A stretch of 64,000 nt of DNA from Pelagicoccus sp. SDUM812002 (GTDB lineage: Bacteria; Verrucomicrobiota; Verrucomicrobiia; Opitutales; Opitutaceae): NCBI RefSeq assembly GCF_031127835.1, contig NZ_JARXHX010000004.1, positions 309,448 to 373,447 on the forward strand, in the 5' to 3' direction. The first letter of the stretch is position 1, and every line of letters starts with the position of its first letter. The position numbers were made by a program, and so were the translations under genes. Positions 25,268-34,828 of the stretch are shown piece by piece. Under the pieces are notes generated by a model. That model worked only from the letters and a program-made list of their open reading frames with translations, made no database searches and was not told the origin of the DNA.

Positions 25268-28200
25268 CTAGAGTTGGCCGAGGTCGGAGAGGATTTTTAG
25301 GAGGTGCTGGATTTCGGCTTCGCGTTTGGCTGACTTGCGTCCGAATTGGGCGCTGAGGCAGGTGGTGTTGGGGCCGATGGTGGGGAGGAGTTGCTTGAGT
25401 AGGGCGCCTTGCTCGCGGACTTGCTTGGGCCACTTGAGCTTCGTTTTGGCGGCAGGCTGGGCAGTTTGGGCTTCGATGGCGAGGTCGTCTTGCTCGGTGT
25501 GCTCGGCTTGGTAGTTGGGATTCTGATACTCGGGGCGAAGGTAGCGGATGAGACCGCGTTTTTCTTCGGCGGCCCGCTCGTGGTTGAGGGCGACGAGGCG
25601 GGTGAGAATTTGCTGTTCGAGCTCTTCGTCGCCGCGGGCGAGTCGGTCGGCGATGGGAGTTGAGGTGGCGAGGTCCTGCCAACCGTAGGCTTGGAGAACG
25701 GCGTCGTCGATGTTGTCGTGGTATTGCTTGAGGAGGGTGACGAGGCCGTCGTTGTGGATCTTCTTGTCCTTTTCGGTGAACGGCTCCTCCTTGCGGAGCT
25801 TTTCGAGCACGTTGTACATGCCGGTCATCGTGAGGTCGGCATGTTCGGCTTGGCGGGCTTTGCGATGGGCGTCGAGTTGCTCGCCAAGTTCGCGTATCCG
25901 GTTTTTCAATTCACCTTCTTCAAGTGAGGGGAAGGGGAAGGTTTCGAAGCAACGAGTTTTATTGTAGCGGGGTCGATCTTCGAGGGTGCCGCCGGAAGCG
26001 AGGGCCCATTTAACGTGTATGCTCGAGGAGAGTGCCCCGAGAAACAGAGCGTCGTCAGTCGCGATGTTGACGAGCATGTTATCCGGAAGGATCGATTGGT
26101 CGAGGAAAGTGAAGAAGCGGTGCTTGCTGGTTTCGACAGTGGCGATGTAGCGGGGGATATTTGAAATTGCACTACGAAGCTCTTGTCGTGGTTTCCCGGG
26201 GAGCCACCAAAGCTTAGCGTATGCGGCTCCATCCTTGGTATGGGCTTTTGCATCTCGATCAGGCTTAACTCGATTGAGGAGCCATTGGTAAAGACTGGGA
26301 ACCTTATCCTTGGCTTGGTTTTCATCTAATCCGAATAGATCTATCAGCTTTACTCCTCTTGAGATGCTAGTGAGGTCCTTTCCGTTTCTATATTCTTTGA
26401 TCCTGTTGTTAACCTCCTTCGATGTAGAAGATCCCAGCTTTATTGCATCTTCTGCTGTAACGATGAAGCCTGAACCATGCAGTTTTACTCCAGGGCAACT
26501 AATTTTAGTGTTTGCCAGAAGTGATGATGAACTGGATACGTTTGCCCCAATCTTGAGATTGGGAACGACCAGTCCGGATTTTGATGACAAAGTCACTCCA
26601 TGCTCACCATCCGGAAGCTCGTGCTCAGCAATGACGGCTTCGAGTTGGCCTTCGCCTTGGCCGGTGGTGGCGACGGTCATGGCGATGCGGACGGCAGCGC
26701 CGTCCGCTGAGTCGACCCAGGGGTGGTCGGGGATGGCGTAGGCGAGGTGGAGGGGCTTTTTCTCGTTGGCGAGGTGGGGTTCGAGGACGCGGCGGTTGAA
26801 GGTTTGGTGTATCGAGTTTGTGGTGATAAAGCCGAAGCGTTTGGCTTTTCCGTCGCGGACGAGCTCGGCGGCTTTTTGCCACCAGAACATGACGAAGTCG
26901 GCAGACTCGGGCACGTCGCCTTTCCACACTTTTCGCAGGGCTTCGGTGTATCCATCTCCCAGTAGGTCGCGCATGCGGGAGGTGCCGATGAAAGGCGGGT
27001 TGCCCACGATGTAGTCGGCATCGGGCCAAGTGGCGCGGCGGGGATTTAGGTAATCGTAAACGGGCTTGGTGGCGGTTTCGTTGGGGACTTCCTTGCCAGT
27101 GACGGGGTGGGGTTTGGTGGTGCGGCCATCCCAGATGCAGACGAAGTTTCCGTGGGCATCTTTGCTAGGCTGGCAGTCGTCGTAGGCGAGCACGGCGTCT
27201 TGCTGGACGATGGTGCGGGCTTTGGGGATGAGGGGGCGGTCGTTGGTGTCGGCGGAGCCGGTGGCCCGCTTGTGCCACTGAAAGTAGCCGATCCAGAGGA
27301 CGAGCTGGGCGATGGCGACGGCGCGTTCGTTGATCTCGAGGCCAAGGAATTGCTGGGGACGTACCTTGAATTCCTCCATTTCGAAGGTGAGTTCGGAGTC
27401 GCCGAGTTGTTGGAGCAGCTCGATGACTTCGCCTTCGAGGCGTTTCATGTGCTCGAGGGTGACGTAGAGGAAATTGCCGGAGCCGCAGGCGGGATCCAAA
27501 ATACGGATACGGCAGAGCTCGTGATGGAACTCGTGCACGGCGGCGATGGCTTTGTCGGTTTTGCCTTCTTCCTGGAATTTGGCGGCTTCCAGCATGATGT
27601 CGTCCCACTGCTTGCGGAGCGGGTCGATGATGGTGGGCTTGACGAGTCGCTCGACGTAGGAGCGCGGGGTGTAGTGGGCGCCGAGCTTGTGTCGCTCGTT
27701 GGGGGAGAGGGCACGTTCGAGCAGGGTGCCGAAGATGGCGGGCTCGACGTTTGACCAGTCGGTCTTGGCGGCGGCGATGAGGAGCTCGATCTGCGGTTTT
27801 GTGATATCGTCGACGTGGACGTCTTCGAAGAGGCCGCCGTTGAAGTAGGCGATTTCTTGGAAGAGGAGAAGGGAGGTGGGGGTGCCAGTGGCCATTTCCT
27901 TCCAGAGGGTGGTGAGGAATTGCGGGGCGGCGGCGGGGTTGTCCTTTAGTTTTAGGAGGAGGTCGAGGAAGCCGTTGGCGGGGAGCAGGCCGACGTCTTC
28001 GGCGAACATGGTGAAGAGGCAGCGCTGGAGGAAGAGGGCGGTGGACTGGGAGCTATGGCCGTCGGCCTCCATGCTTTGGGCGAGGGTGGCGAGGTAGTCG
28101 GAGATCTCGCGGGTGACGGCGGCGGCGCGTTTGGAGGGGTCGAGGGAGAGGGGATCGGTCCAGAGGGTGCGAAGCAGGTCGAGCTTGGCGGGGTCGGCGA

Positions 28201-28798
28201 GGTCTTCGAGGTAGATGCGGTGCGACTTGGGATCGGGGAAGCGGACGTAGCGGCCGCCGGTGAGGGAGAACTCGGCGTAGAGTTCGAACATGTAGCCGAC
28301 GTCGCAGACGACGATGAAAGGCGGTCGGCCTTCGGAGGCGGGGAGGTCGCGCACGTAGCCTTCGGCCTGGCCTTTGGCTTTTTGCATTTCCTTGTCCCAA
28401 CCGCGGGTGCCGCGGATGCCGTGACCGCGGGGCTTGGTGGTTTTGGCTTGGCGTTGGTCGAGGCGGTCTTTGACGCGCTTGAGTTCTTCGGGCGTTTCGT
28501 CGGGGTTGATACCTTGCTTGGTTTCGAGGACGAAGTGGCCGCGTTTGTAGCAGTCGATGCGAACAGTGGTTTCCTTGCCGGTGAGTGTATCGACGCGGGG
28601 GATACCGCGTTCGAAGCAGTACTCGCGGGCTTCGATTTCGGGCGGGGCGGGGCGGGGTGTTTCAACTTCGAGCAGTTGGCAGAGCTCGAGGATGAATTGT
28701 TGGGCGGTGCCGCGCTCGTGGCCGCCGGACTCGTGCCAGCGGTCGATGAATGCTTGGATTTGCGCGGGGTCGGGTGAGGAGTCGGAGGGAGTTGGCAT
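25268..28798 (-). CDS. MmeI-like (type IIL/IIG) restriction-modification enzyme
   Basis: A 1176-residue single-chain restriction and methylation enzyme. The N-terminal nuclease has a PD-(D/E)xK site: Asp82 in VRIDCYKRG, then Glu92 and Lys94 in VLETKQG, the same spacing I recall for MmeI (D70-E80-K82). A helical spacer (~190-420) precedes the adenine methyltransferase with DPACGSGNFL near residue 433 (AdoMet) and GNPPF near 599 (catalytic NPPF). A target-recognition region and C-terminal helices follow. It should cut a short distance from an asymmetric site and methylate one adenine. The frame runs upstream to 28954, but that part would overlap the divergent gene; MPTPSDSS at 28798 is the likelier start. 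No separate specificity, helicase or BREX/DISARM genes are adjacent, so it is probably self-sufficient. Confidence 0.9.
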   Translation of the reverse strand: MPTPSDSSPDPAQIQAFIDRWHESGGHERGTAQQFILELCQLLEVETPRPAPPEIEAREYCFERGIPRVDTLTGKETTVRIDCYKRGHFVLETKQGINPDETPEELKRVKDRLDQRQAKTTKPRGHGIRGTRGWDKEMQKAKGQAEGYVRDLPASEGRPPFIVVCDVGYMFELYAEFSLTGGRYVRFPDPKSHRIYLEDLADPAKLDLLRTLWTDPLSLDPSKRAAAVTREISDYLATLAQSMEADGHSSQSTALFLQRCLFTMFAEDVGLLPANGFLDLLLKLKDNPAAAPQFLTTLWKEMATGTPTSLLLFQEIAYFNGGLFEDVHVDDITKPQIELLIAAAKTDWSNVEPAIFGTLLERALSPNERHKLGAHYTPRSYVERLVKPTIIDPLRKQWDDIMLEAAKFQEEGKTDKAIAAVHEFHHELCRIRILDPACGSGNFLYVTLEHMKRLEGEVIELLQQLGDSELTFEMEEFKVRPQQFLGLEINERAVAIAQLVLWIGYFQWHKRATGSADTNDRPLIPKARTIVQQDAVLAYDDCQPSKDAHGNFVCIWDGRTTKPHPVTGKEVPNETATKPVYDYLNPRRATWPDADYIVGNPPFIGTSRMRDLLGDGYTEALRKVWKGDVPESADFVMFWWQKAAELVRDGKAKRFGFITTNSIHQTFNRRVLEPHLANEKKPLHLAYAIPDHPWVDSADGAAVRIAMTVATTGQGEGQLEAVIAEHELPDGEHGVTLSSKSGLVVPNLKIGANVSSSSSLLANTKISCPGVKLHGSGFIVTAEDAIKLGSSTSKEVNNRIKEYRNGKDLTSISRGVKLIDLFGLDENQAKDKVPSLYQWLLNRVKPDRDAKAHTKDGAAYAKLWWLPGKPRQELRSAISNIPRYIATVETSKHRFFTFLDQSILPDNMLVNIATDDALFLGALSSSIHVKWALASGGTLEDRPRYNKTRCFETFPFPSLEEGELKNRIRELGEQLDAHRKARQAEHADLTMTGMYNVLEKLRKEEPFTEKDKKIHNDGLVTLLKQYHDNIDDAVLQAYGWQDLATSTPIADRLARGDEELEQQILTRLVALNHERAAEEKRGLIRYLRPEYQNPNYQAEHTEQDDLAIEAQTAQPAAKTKLKWPKQVREQGALLKQLLPTIGPNTTCLSAQFGRKSAKREAEIQHLLKILSDLGQL

Positions 28799-28952
28799 CT
28801 TATCGGGAAAACTACGGAGTGTGGGGATGGCGTAGGGGATGTCACGGCGTTTTTGGCATGACTCGGAGAGTGCGGGACGATCTAAGTGCCGTGCCCGAAA
28901 AGACGTTGAAAATGGGTTTGCCAACTGGGTGGCGACTAGGTTGGGCTGGCGC

Positions 28953-30038
28953 ATGGCTGCCCCAAAGAAACGAGTTCCAGCTAAGGATCATCCCGTCGAA
29001 GCCTCAGATTTGAAGCGTTTGTTCGCCTCGGCGGACTTCATAATTCGCTTGTCGCCTTGGGAGTTTCTGTTCGAAGAGCAAGTGTTCGGACTCCGGGCAA
29101 AGGGTGGTAAGGGAGAGGTGTACTGGGTCAACGTGATTGGCGGAGCTGGCGAGGTGTTCGCAGTCAATGTGTATCGTGGCGCGAAGGGGATGGCGGGCTT
29201 GTCTGTGTTGATGGGAGCTTTGATCGCGGCGGAAGAGGATGGGGATGACTACGACCCGATCGGAGTGGGCTTGGAGCAGTGCATGTTCCAATTGGAGTTT
29301 GTTTCGAAAAGGGAGCTGGATAGCTGGGATAGGAAGGCGCTTAAGAAGGTAGGCCGATCCTTGCCGACGAAACGAAACGCGATGGTTCCGCGTTTCTTGT
29401 CATTGCAACCTGGATACTTGCCTTGGCGGCTCGAGGCCGAGGAAGGTCGGGAGTTTGCTGAGGTGTTGAAGTGGGTAGCCAGTGGGCTGAGCTTCCTGGA
29501 AGAGGATCCGGCGTTTTGCCCTGATTTTCCCTCGCGGGAGATTCCGGTGCTCGAGTTCGGGGCAGAGGCGGACTGCGATATCATTTGGGAAGCGCTCAAA
29601 CCTCTTATCTCGGGTCGTGGCGAGCAGTCCGAGCCCTTGCTGGAGCTCGACGAATTTTCGCGTGAGAAGTATAGGGCACTGCCTCAAAACGAGCAGGTTC
29701 ATTGGGAATTGGCGAGTTCGCTGTCTCCGGCGCCGATCAAAGAGAAGGATAAGCGCCCTTACGTTCCCTATGTGGTTATGGTTTGCGAGAGGGAGTACGG
29801 GGCGGTTTTGGCTACGGAGATTTGTCGGAGGGAGGACCGAACCAAAGCGATCCTAGTGACATTGCTGGAATCGATGGACCGTGCCGGATGTCGTCCGGGC
29901 AGGGTCTTTGTGGATGAACGTGGTATGCGGGAACTCGCGAAGGCCTGGTTTGCGGAGATCGAGGTGGAGGTGGAGTACGGGCCGTGCGATGCATGTGACG
30001 ACGCGTTTGATGGGTTGTTTGAGGCTTTGGGCGACTGA
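28953..30038 (+). CDS. Uncharacterised protein (DUF7309/DUF6930-like)
   Basis: A 361-residue soluble protein from the ATG at 28953 (MAAPKKRVPAKDH); the frame opens earlier at 28839, but those residues look non-coding. No signal peptide or membrane segment is seen. The N-terminal half (WEFLFEEQVFGLRAKGGKGEVYWVNVIGGAGEVFAVNVY) and C-terminal half (PYVVMVCEREYGAVLATE, VFVDERGMRELAKAWF) recall a two-domain family annotated only by DUF numbers, from memory. It is transcribed divergently from the restriction-modification gene, about 155 bp away, so a defence link is possible but unproven. Codon use resembles its neighbours. Confidence 0.8.
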   Translation: MAAPKKRVPAKDHPVEASDLKRLFASADFIIRLSPWEFLFEEQVFGLRAKGGKGEVYWVNVIGGAGEVFAVNVYRGAKGMAGLSVLMGALIAAEEDGDDYDPIGVGLEQCMFQLEFVSKRELDSWDRKALKKVGRSLPTKRNAMVPRFLSLQPGYLPWRLEAEEGREFAEVLKWVASGLSFLEEDPAFCPDFPSREIPVLEFGAEADCDIIWEALKPLISGRGEQSEPLLELDEFSREKYRALPQNEQVHWELASSLSPAPIKEKDKRPYVPYVVMVCEREYGAVLATEICRREDRTKAILVTLLESMDRAGCRPGRVFVDERGMRELAKAWFAEIEVEVEYGPCDACDDAFDGLFEALGD

Positions 30039-30090
30039 TCGCGTGCATCCTAGGGAAGGGAGAAGTTCTAATGGGTCGGACCGTAACGTT

Positions 30091-30590
30091 TTAACTGATC
30101 AGTTTCAGCTCGGAACGGTAGCAGATGACTCCTGCGGTAGCTCCCATGTTTAGGCGCCTGGACAGCCGTGGATTCTTGCAGAGGTGCTTGGTTTGAAGCC
30201 GCGTCTCAACTACGATCTTCCAGTCGGATGCCTTCGGTTCTTGGGCTGCGTTCTGTTCCGATTTCCCCCACGCTTCCATGCGACGCGAGACCTCTGCCTC
30301 CTAGGTTTCCTCTCTTATTTTAGCGAAATTTCTGTCGCCTGTTTCAATTGCGGCCAGCCGATTTTTCTCGTCTACAATCACCGCTTGCTTGAAGTCCTTG
30401 GTGGCGATAGCCCAGCCCTTGTTTATCTTTTTGAACAGCCGCGTCCTTTGGGAGCTTGGTCGTTCCCGCTGAGCCAATCGAGGTACTGTGTGTATTTCCT
30501 CCTTCCGGCTGGTGTGTCCGTGATGCCGACCACTCCGTCCAGGTAGGCCTCGCAGCTCATGAAACTCTCTCACCGGCCTTGAAAAAAAGG
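30091..30590 (-). pseudogene. Decayed RAYT-like (REP-associated tyrosine) transposase, C-terminal part
   Basis: Minus-strand translation gives successive fragments in shifted frames: YLDGVVGITDTPAGRRKYTQYLDWLSGND; then LFKKINKGWAIATKDFKQAVIVDEKN; then SDWKIVVETRLQTKHLCKNPRLSRRLNMGATAGVI. They line up in order with the C-terminal half of RAYT/Y1-like transposases (YLDW, KGWALGSxEFK, WKxxxAxxLK, LAERLNMGxxxxVS). The N-terminal HUH half is missing and there is at least one frameshift and one stop. It fills the gap between the DUF gene and the ADOP permease and may once have mobilised the REP-like palindromes near 18.8 kb. Confidence 0.7.
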
Positions 30591-30622
30591 CCCTGCACCT
30601 TCCATTGAGAGCGGATTCGGAT

Positions 30623-33061
30623 CTACCGACGCCCGCCTAAACACGCCACCGGCGACGAGTACGCTGTCCGAATGGCTGGTCCGAGCAGAGAAGCGAGGGC
30701 CACCGCCAGAAGGGTCCCGAGCACCCACAATAGCAAGCGTGGCTCCAAGCGATTCACCTCGAATAGTAATCCTGAAGCGTAAGGGAAAATTAAATACACG
30801 AGCGCCGTCCCCGCCAAACAACCAAAAACCACCGGTACCCCGCATTCCCTCAAAATCCATTTAAGAATGTTAGAAGGCTCCGCCCCTAACGCCATGCGGA
30901 TGCCGATCTCCGTCTGCGAACTTTCAATAAAATGCCGCACTAGGGCAAACAAGCCCGACGCAGCAATCATTACCGATAGTCCCGCGATGACAGCTGCCGT
31001 GTAAAACGATAAGTGCATTGCGGAAAAGGTTTCCCGGTAACTCCCCTGCAAAGAGGTCGTTTCGAGGACCGGCACAAACGGATCTTTCTCTTGCAGCAGC
31101 CTTCGAAACGTCGGCAGAAACGATTCTGTCGGAATGCTGGTCTTCAAATGAAACACCATGGATGTTTGAGCGAATCCGACCAGAATCTGTGGCTTTACTT
31201 CCTCGCCCAACTCTTGGGAAAAGTTCGCGCAGACCCCGGTGACAGTGACCTCGGGCCCACCCTGCCACGGGCGGAATGCGCGGCCCAGTACGGCTTGCCC
31301 TGGCCAGTAGCGGTCCACAAACGCCTCATTCACGACGACCTTCGTCATGGGATAGTTCATTTCCTCAAAACGAGGCTCCCTTCCTTCCAAGAGTTCGACA
31401 CCCATCGTTTTGAAGTATCCAGGGCCTACATACACAAGCCGCACTATGCATTCATCCGGCTCGAGGCGACGATCAAAGCCGTCCACATCGACCTTGCAAA
31501 TACCGACGTGCCTCAGGGGGAGATGGGTGCCCAAGCCTACGGTCTCAACGTTGGGAACCGTTTCCATCCACTCCTTCAGCTTCCGATACTCCGTAATCGC
31601 ATTGCCCGCATAGCTAAACTTGGGTCCCCTCAGTTTAAGGTTGGTAGAAACCAAAACCAGGCGCTCACTCTCAAAACCAAAATCATGCCTCTCCACATTT
31701 TTGAGCGACTCGACAAACCAAGAACAAGCCGATACCACGACGATCGCCAGAGCGACTTGTACAAAAATAAGCAACTTCCGTCCTCCATAGGAGCGCGAAG
31801 CCTTGCCGCCTGACCTCAACTCAACAGCAGGCTTCAAACGATAAATCGTCCCAAGACCACCCACACTCAGCACCACGCCATAGGCAATCGGCATCAGTAT
31901 AAGGAAGATTAGAAGATCCGTTCTAAACAGGTCGCCGAAATTCAAAACCAAAACACCGTCCAATAACTCTGCCACAAAATATGCCTGAGCGGCCCAAGCG
32001 AGGACGAAACCAATACCAAACCCCAAGAGACAGAGGACAAAATTCTCAAGCAGATAGGCCTTCACGATTTGTCCCCTCCGAGCGCCGACCGCCAATTGAG
32101 TCGCGTATTCAACTTTCCGTGACTCCGTCCTTGTGGCGACGAGAGCCATCAGGTTGCTCAAAGCAATCACCAGCAGAGCCAATACCAAACCGAAGATGAG
32201 CAGGATCGTATTAATAGTCCTTGCTCCCCCGCCGCTGCGAACCCACTCGTCCTGCGAAAGTAAAGTGACAATCCAATTCGGGCCGTCGTTTGGAAACTCC
32301 CTCCGAATCGCTTCGCCGATCTGGTTCAGCTCTTGCTGAGCCGCATCACGGCTGTAGCCATCCGTCAAGCGGCCCAAGGAGTGAAACAACGGATAGCTAC
32401 GGTTGGTGAGTTGCCACTTATCAATGATGTGCTCACTGGGAATCCAAAAATCTTCCCGCGACAAAGGATCCAGTCCATTAAAGCCCTCCGGAGCAACCCC
32501 GACCAATGTAAACGGCGCTCCGTCCATTTGAATCGTTTGCCCCATCAAGTCCTTATCCCCAGCCAACTCTCTTATCCAGAACGAGTGACCGATCACAATC
32601 ACAGGGCTCGAACCCTCGCCGCCGTCTGCCTCCTGCAGCAGTCGCCCCGCCGTAGGGACTAAACCTAGCGACTCGAAATAAGTCCCCGAAACGGAAGCTC
32701 CATCCAGTATAATATCATTCCCATCTACACCTATGCCAAACTGGTTGAGCGCCATATAGTGAAAGAGCTCGTCGAACGAATCTGCACTTCTCTGCAGCTC
32801 CTTGAAAACCGGATTGCTGATACCACCCGTCGGCGAAGGAATTTTTATGCGTACCAAGGCATCCGGATCGTCGACATCGAGTTTCTTCAGCAGAACCGTA
32901 TCGACCATCAGCAGCCCGATCAAAACCGCGGCCGTCGCACACGACAAAATAACAACCACGGACCCGCTCACCAAACGCGAGTTAAGAATTTTCCGTATTA
33001 TATACACAATAAAAGAGTTGGGGACCCGGTGACCAAACCTCGCCTCGCGGAAACAGTCCAA
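30623..33061 (-). CDS. ADOP-type ABC transporter permease (FtsX/MacB-like)
   Basis: An ~812-residue membrane protein with the layout of an orphan FtsX-like permease: an N-terminal transmembrane helix (~33-55), a MacB-type periplasmic core (~60-270; VIGHSFWIRELAGDKDLMGQTIQMDG, FTLVGVAPEGFNG), three helices (~285-410), one further helix and a second periplasmic core (~430-670), and three C-terminal helices (~680-800; SSQTEIGIRMALGAEPSNILKWI). No ATPase gene is adjacent, as is usual for the acidobacterial-type duplicated orphan permeases. The substrate is unknown. The first available start is TTG at 33061, and a GTG 12 codons later (33025) is an alternative; neither has a good ribosome site. Confidence 0.87.
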   Translation of the reverse strand: MDCFREARFGHRVPNSFIVYIIRKILNSRLVSGSVVVILSCATAAVLIGLLMVDTVLLKKLDVDDPDALVRIKIPSPTGGISNPVFKELQRSADSFDELFHYMALNQFGIGVDGNDIILDGASVSGTYFESLGLVPTAGRLLQEADGGEGSSPVIVIGHSFWIRELAGDKDLMGQTIQMDGAPFTLVGVAPEGFNGLDPLSREDFWIPSEHIIDKWQLTNRSYPLFHSLGRLTDGYSRDAAQQELNQIGEAIRREFPNDGPNWIVTLLSQDEWVRSGGGARTINTILLIFGLVLALLVIALSNLMALVATRTESRKVEYATQLAVGARRGQIVKAYLLENFVLCLLGFGIGFVLAWAAQAYFVAELLDGVLVLNFGDLFRTDLLIFLILMPIAYGVVLSVGGLGTIYRLKPAVELRSGGKASRSYGGRKLLIFVQVALAIVVVSACSWFVESLKNVERHDFGFESERLVLVSTNLKLRGPKFSYAGNAITEYRKLKEWMETVPNVETVGLGTHLPLRHVGICKVDVDGFDRRLEPDECIVRLVYVGPGYFKTMGVELLEGREPRFEEMNYPMTKVVVNEAFVDRYWPGQAVLGRAFRPWQGGPEVTVTGVCANFSQELGEEVKPQILVGFAQTSMVFHLKTSIPTESFLPTFRRLLQEKDPFVPVLETTSLQGSYRETFSAMHLSFYTAAVIAGLSVMIAASGLFALVRHFIESSQTEIGIRMALGAEPSNILKWILRECGVPVVFGCLAGTALVYLIFPYASGLLFEVNRLEPRLLLWVLGTLLAVALASLLGPAIRTAYSSPVACLGGRR

Positions 33062-33298
33062 TCCAATCTTGCAAAAAGCGCTCTTCCGCTAGGAGGTCTC
33101 GAATTTTAGGCGCGGACTAAGGCTGGGGCGCTCATGCATCTTCAAGTCTCAGGACATCTAACATTGGCGACCGAAAGGTATCAGCAAAACCAACTTCGAC
33201 TTATTTGGGCAACAGCCCGTTGACCTCTGACCCTCTCTGGCTAATCCTTGTTATAACATTCCGACCCGTTTTACGGCTTCCGGTTTGATCCGCGCCTG

Positions 33299-33984
33299 TT
33301 ATTGGTTTGGCTCGGCGAGCGAATGTCCTTCAGAATTGAATACGGAGGAATCGACGGTCTTTTTGACGCTGATAAGGCGAAGGGCGATGTCAGCCTTGCC
33401 TTGCTCGCTTTTGAGGAAGAGCTCCAAAGGCAGGTCATCGACGGCGAACTCATCGAATAGGGCGGCTTCCTCATTTGCTTCACCTTTGCCAACGCTTTGA
33501 TAGCTTAGCACCCGCTTCATGCTTAGCGGGATGTCGGTGGCGATGCACATGCGAGCGCTATAGGCGTCGTTCTCGGCGACGAGTTCCCGACAAGCGAATC
33601 CTTCGATCTCCTTCTGTTCACCGATTTAATTGAGGTCGTCGCTCGGGTTGCTGAAGACTTTTTACAGTGCCTGGGACATGCCCGGCCACTGCTGCTCGTT
33701 CATGGGGAGAATGTAACCGCTCTTTTTGCCTCGCATCTCGAAGGGACCGGTTATGGTCATTTCGTCCGGATCGAATACCAGGCGGAATTCGGGATCGCTG
33801 CCCGGCTTGGAATAATTATTGCGGTCTTGTCCGTTCCGAAGTGGTAGGAGGTGGTGTCGCTGCGTTCGCTACCGGATGGATATTTTTGCGAAGCGACAAG
33901 GTCGAAGCTTCCGGTGAACTCCTCGGCGGAATAGAGGGTGACCAAGGGAAGTAGCATCAGCGGAAGAACGGTCAGGAGTCTCAT
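33299..33984 (-). pseudogene. Broken secreted protein (DUF4412-like)
   Basis: It begins with a signal peptide (MRLLTVLPLMLLPLVTLYS) and EFTGSFDLVASQKYPSG, loses frame near 33810 (after GTDKTAIII), and continues in another frame as FRLVFDPDEMTITGPFEMRGKKSGYILPMNEQQWPGMSQAL. Two in-frame TAA codons follow (33662-33664 and 33626-33628), and then IEGFACRELVAENDAYSARMCIATDIPLSMKRVLSY continues to 33299. The order and content resemble DUF4412-type exported proteins that bind or monitor metal/redox state, but the family call is from memory. One frameshift and two stops make a functional product unlikely. Confidence 0.75.
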
Positions 33985-34027
33985 GGGTTAGTAGGGCTGG
34001 GTGGATTATTGATAGAGCGGAGTGACG

Positions 34028-34828
34028 TTAGTCGAAACGCGAGTAGACGAGAGCGTTGGCTTCGACGTCTATAACGAGTTCGATGCGGATGTCCTGGCCG
34101 AGGACGCCGCGTACGTGCAGTAGCTTTTCGTTGATCCACTCGGGCGATTGCGGAAGGATTATGCTGTGGAGTTCGAGTATCCCGATTTCGCTCGCTTCGC
34201 TATCGATGAGCACTCGGGTGATGCGGGGCGGTCGGCTGATCTTGGGTTGGGCCAGGACGGCGGCGCGGTAGGCTTTGTTGGGAGCGATGAGTTCGGTGCT
34301 TTGCAGGGCGTTGGCCTGGCGTTGGTCGAGGCGGTCGCGGTTGATTTTAAGCAGACGGATTTTTTGGAGTATTTCCGAGTGGACCTCATTTTCGGGCACG
34401 GGCGATAGGCTGCGGAGGGATTCAGCGACGCGCTCGGGAGCGAGGTCGAGAAACCCATCCCGGGCGCTGCGAGTGCCGCTGCAGGTGTCAATCCAAAGCT
34501 CGCGGGAACCGGGATCGGTGGGAGAAGCGAAGATCCAGAGCCGGTCACCCGGACCCGCAGTTACGCCGCAGGCAGCGGTTGAAGTTGCGCTATAGAGGCG
34601 ATCGACCTGGAAACCTTTGTACAAGGTGTCGATCCGGATTTCGAATGCATTTCGCTCGCCGCGCATTTCGTCCGGAATCGTTTGCGCGCCTTGGATTTCT
34701 GCGAGGGCGACAAGCGTGGCGGATTCGAAATAGGCTTCGAGCGGGCGCTGTTCGCATCGGCAGGCTTCCAACGAGAGGTGGAGGGGCACTGCGAGGATGA
34801 TTGCGAGGCGAATAAAGGCGTTGTTCAT
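34028..34828 (-). CDS. Secreted CxC-start protein, NTR/TIMP-like
   Basis: A 266-residue exported protein with a signal peptide ending LSLEA before the mature start CRCEQRPLEAYFESATLVALAEIQG. An N-terminal Cys-x-Cys followed by a segment of the kind 'F..A..V..G.V' is the pattern of tissue-inhibitor-of-metalloproteinase/netrin-like domains found in some bacterial secreted proteins. Further cysteines (AACGVT, DTCSGT) could form the matching disulfides. The C-terminal ~100 residues contain a weak beta-rich segment (RITRVLIDSEASEIG). Its start overlaps the stop of the upstream gene by 4 bp, so the two are co-translated. The function is unknown. Confidence 0.72.
   Translation of the reverse strand: MNNAFIRLAIILAVPLHLSLEACRCEQRPLEAYFESATLVALAEIQGAQTIPDEMRGERNAFEIRIDTLYKGFQVDRLYSATSTAACGVTAGPGDRLWIFASPTDPGSRELWIDTCSGTRSARDGFLDLAPERVAESLRSLSPVPENEVHSEILQKIRLLKINRDRLDQRQANALQSTELIAPNKAYRAAVLAQPKISRPPRITRVLIDSEASEIGILELHSIILPQSPEWINEKLLHVRGVLGQDIRIELVIDVEANALVYSRFD

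Noticed and set aside
25268..28798. BREX PglX or DISARM methylase
   Set aside because: The N-terminus has a PD-(D/E)xK nuclease with MmeI-like spacing and no pglZ, brxC, helicase or phospholipase-type genes lie nearby.
27952..28845. Minus-strand open frame of 297 codons overlapping the restriction-modification gene
   Set aside because: A shifted-frame shadow rich in Pro/Ser/Ala in high-GC sequence; the true frame carries the nuclease and methylase motifs.
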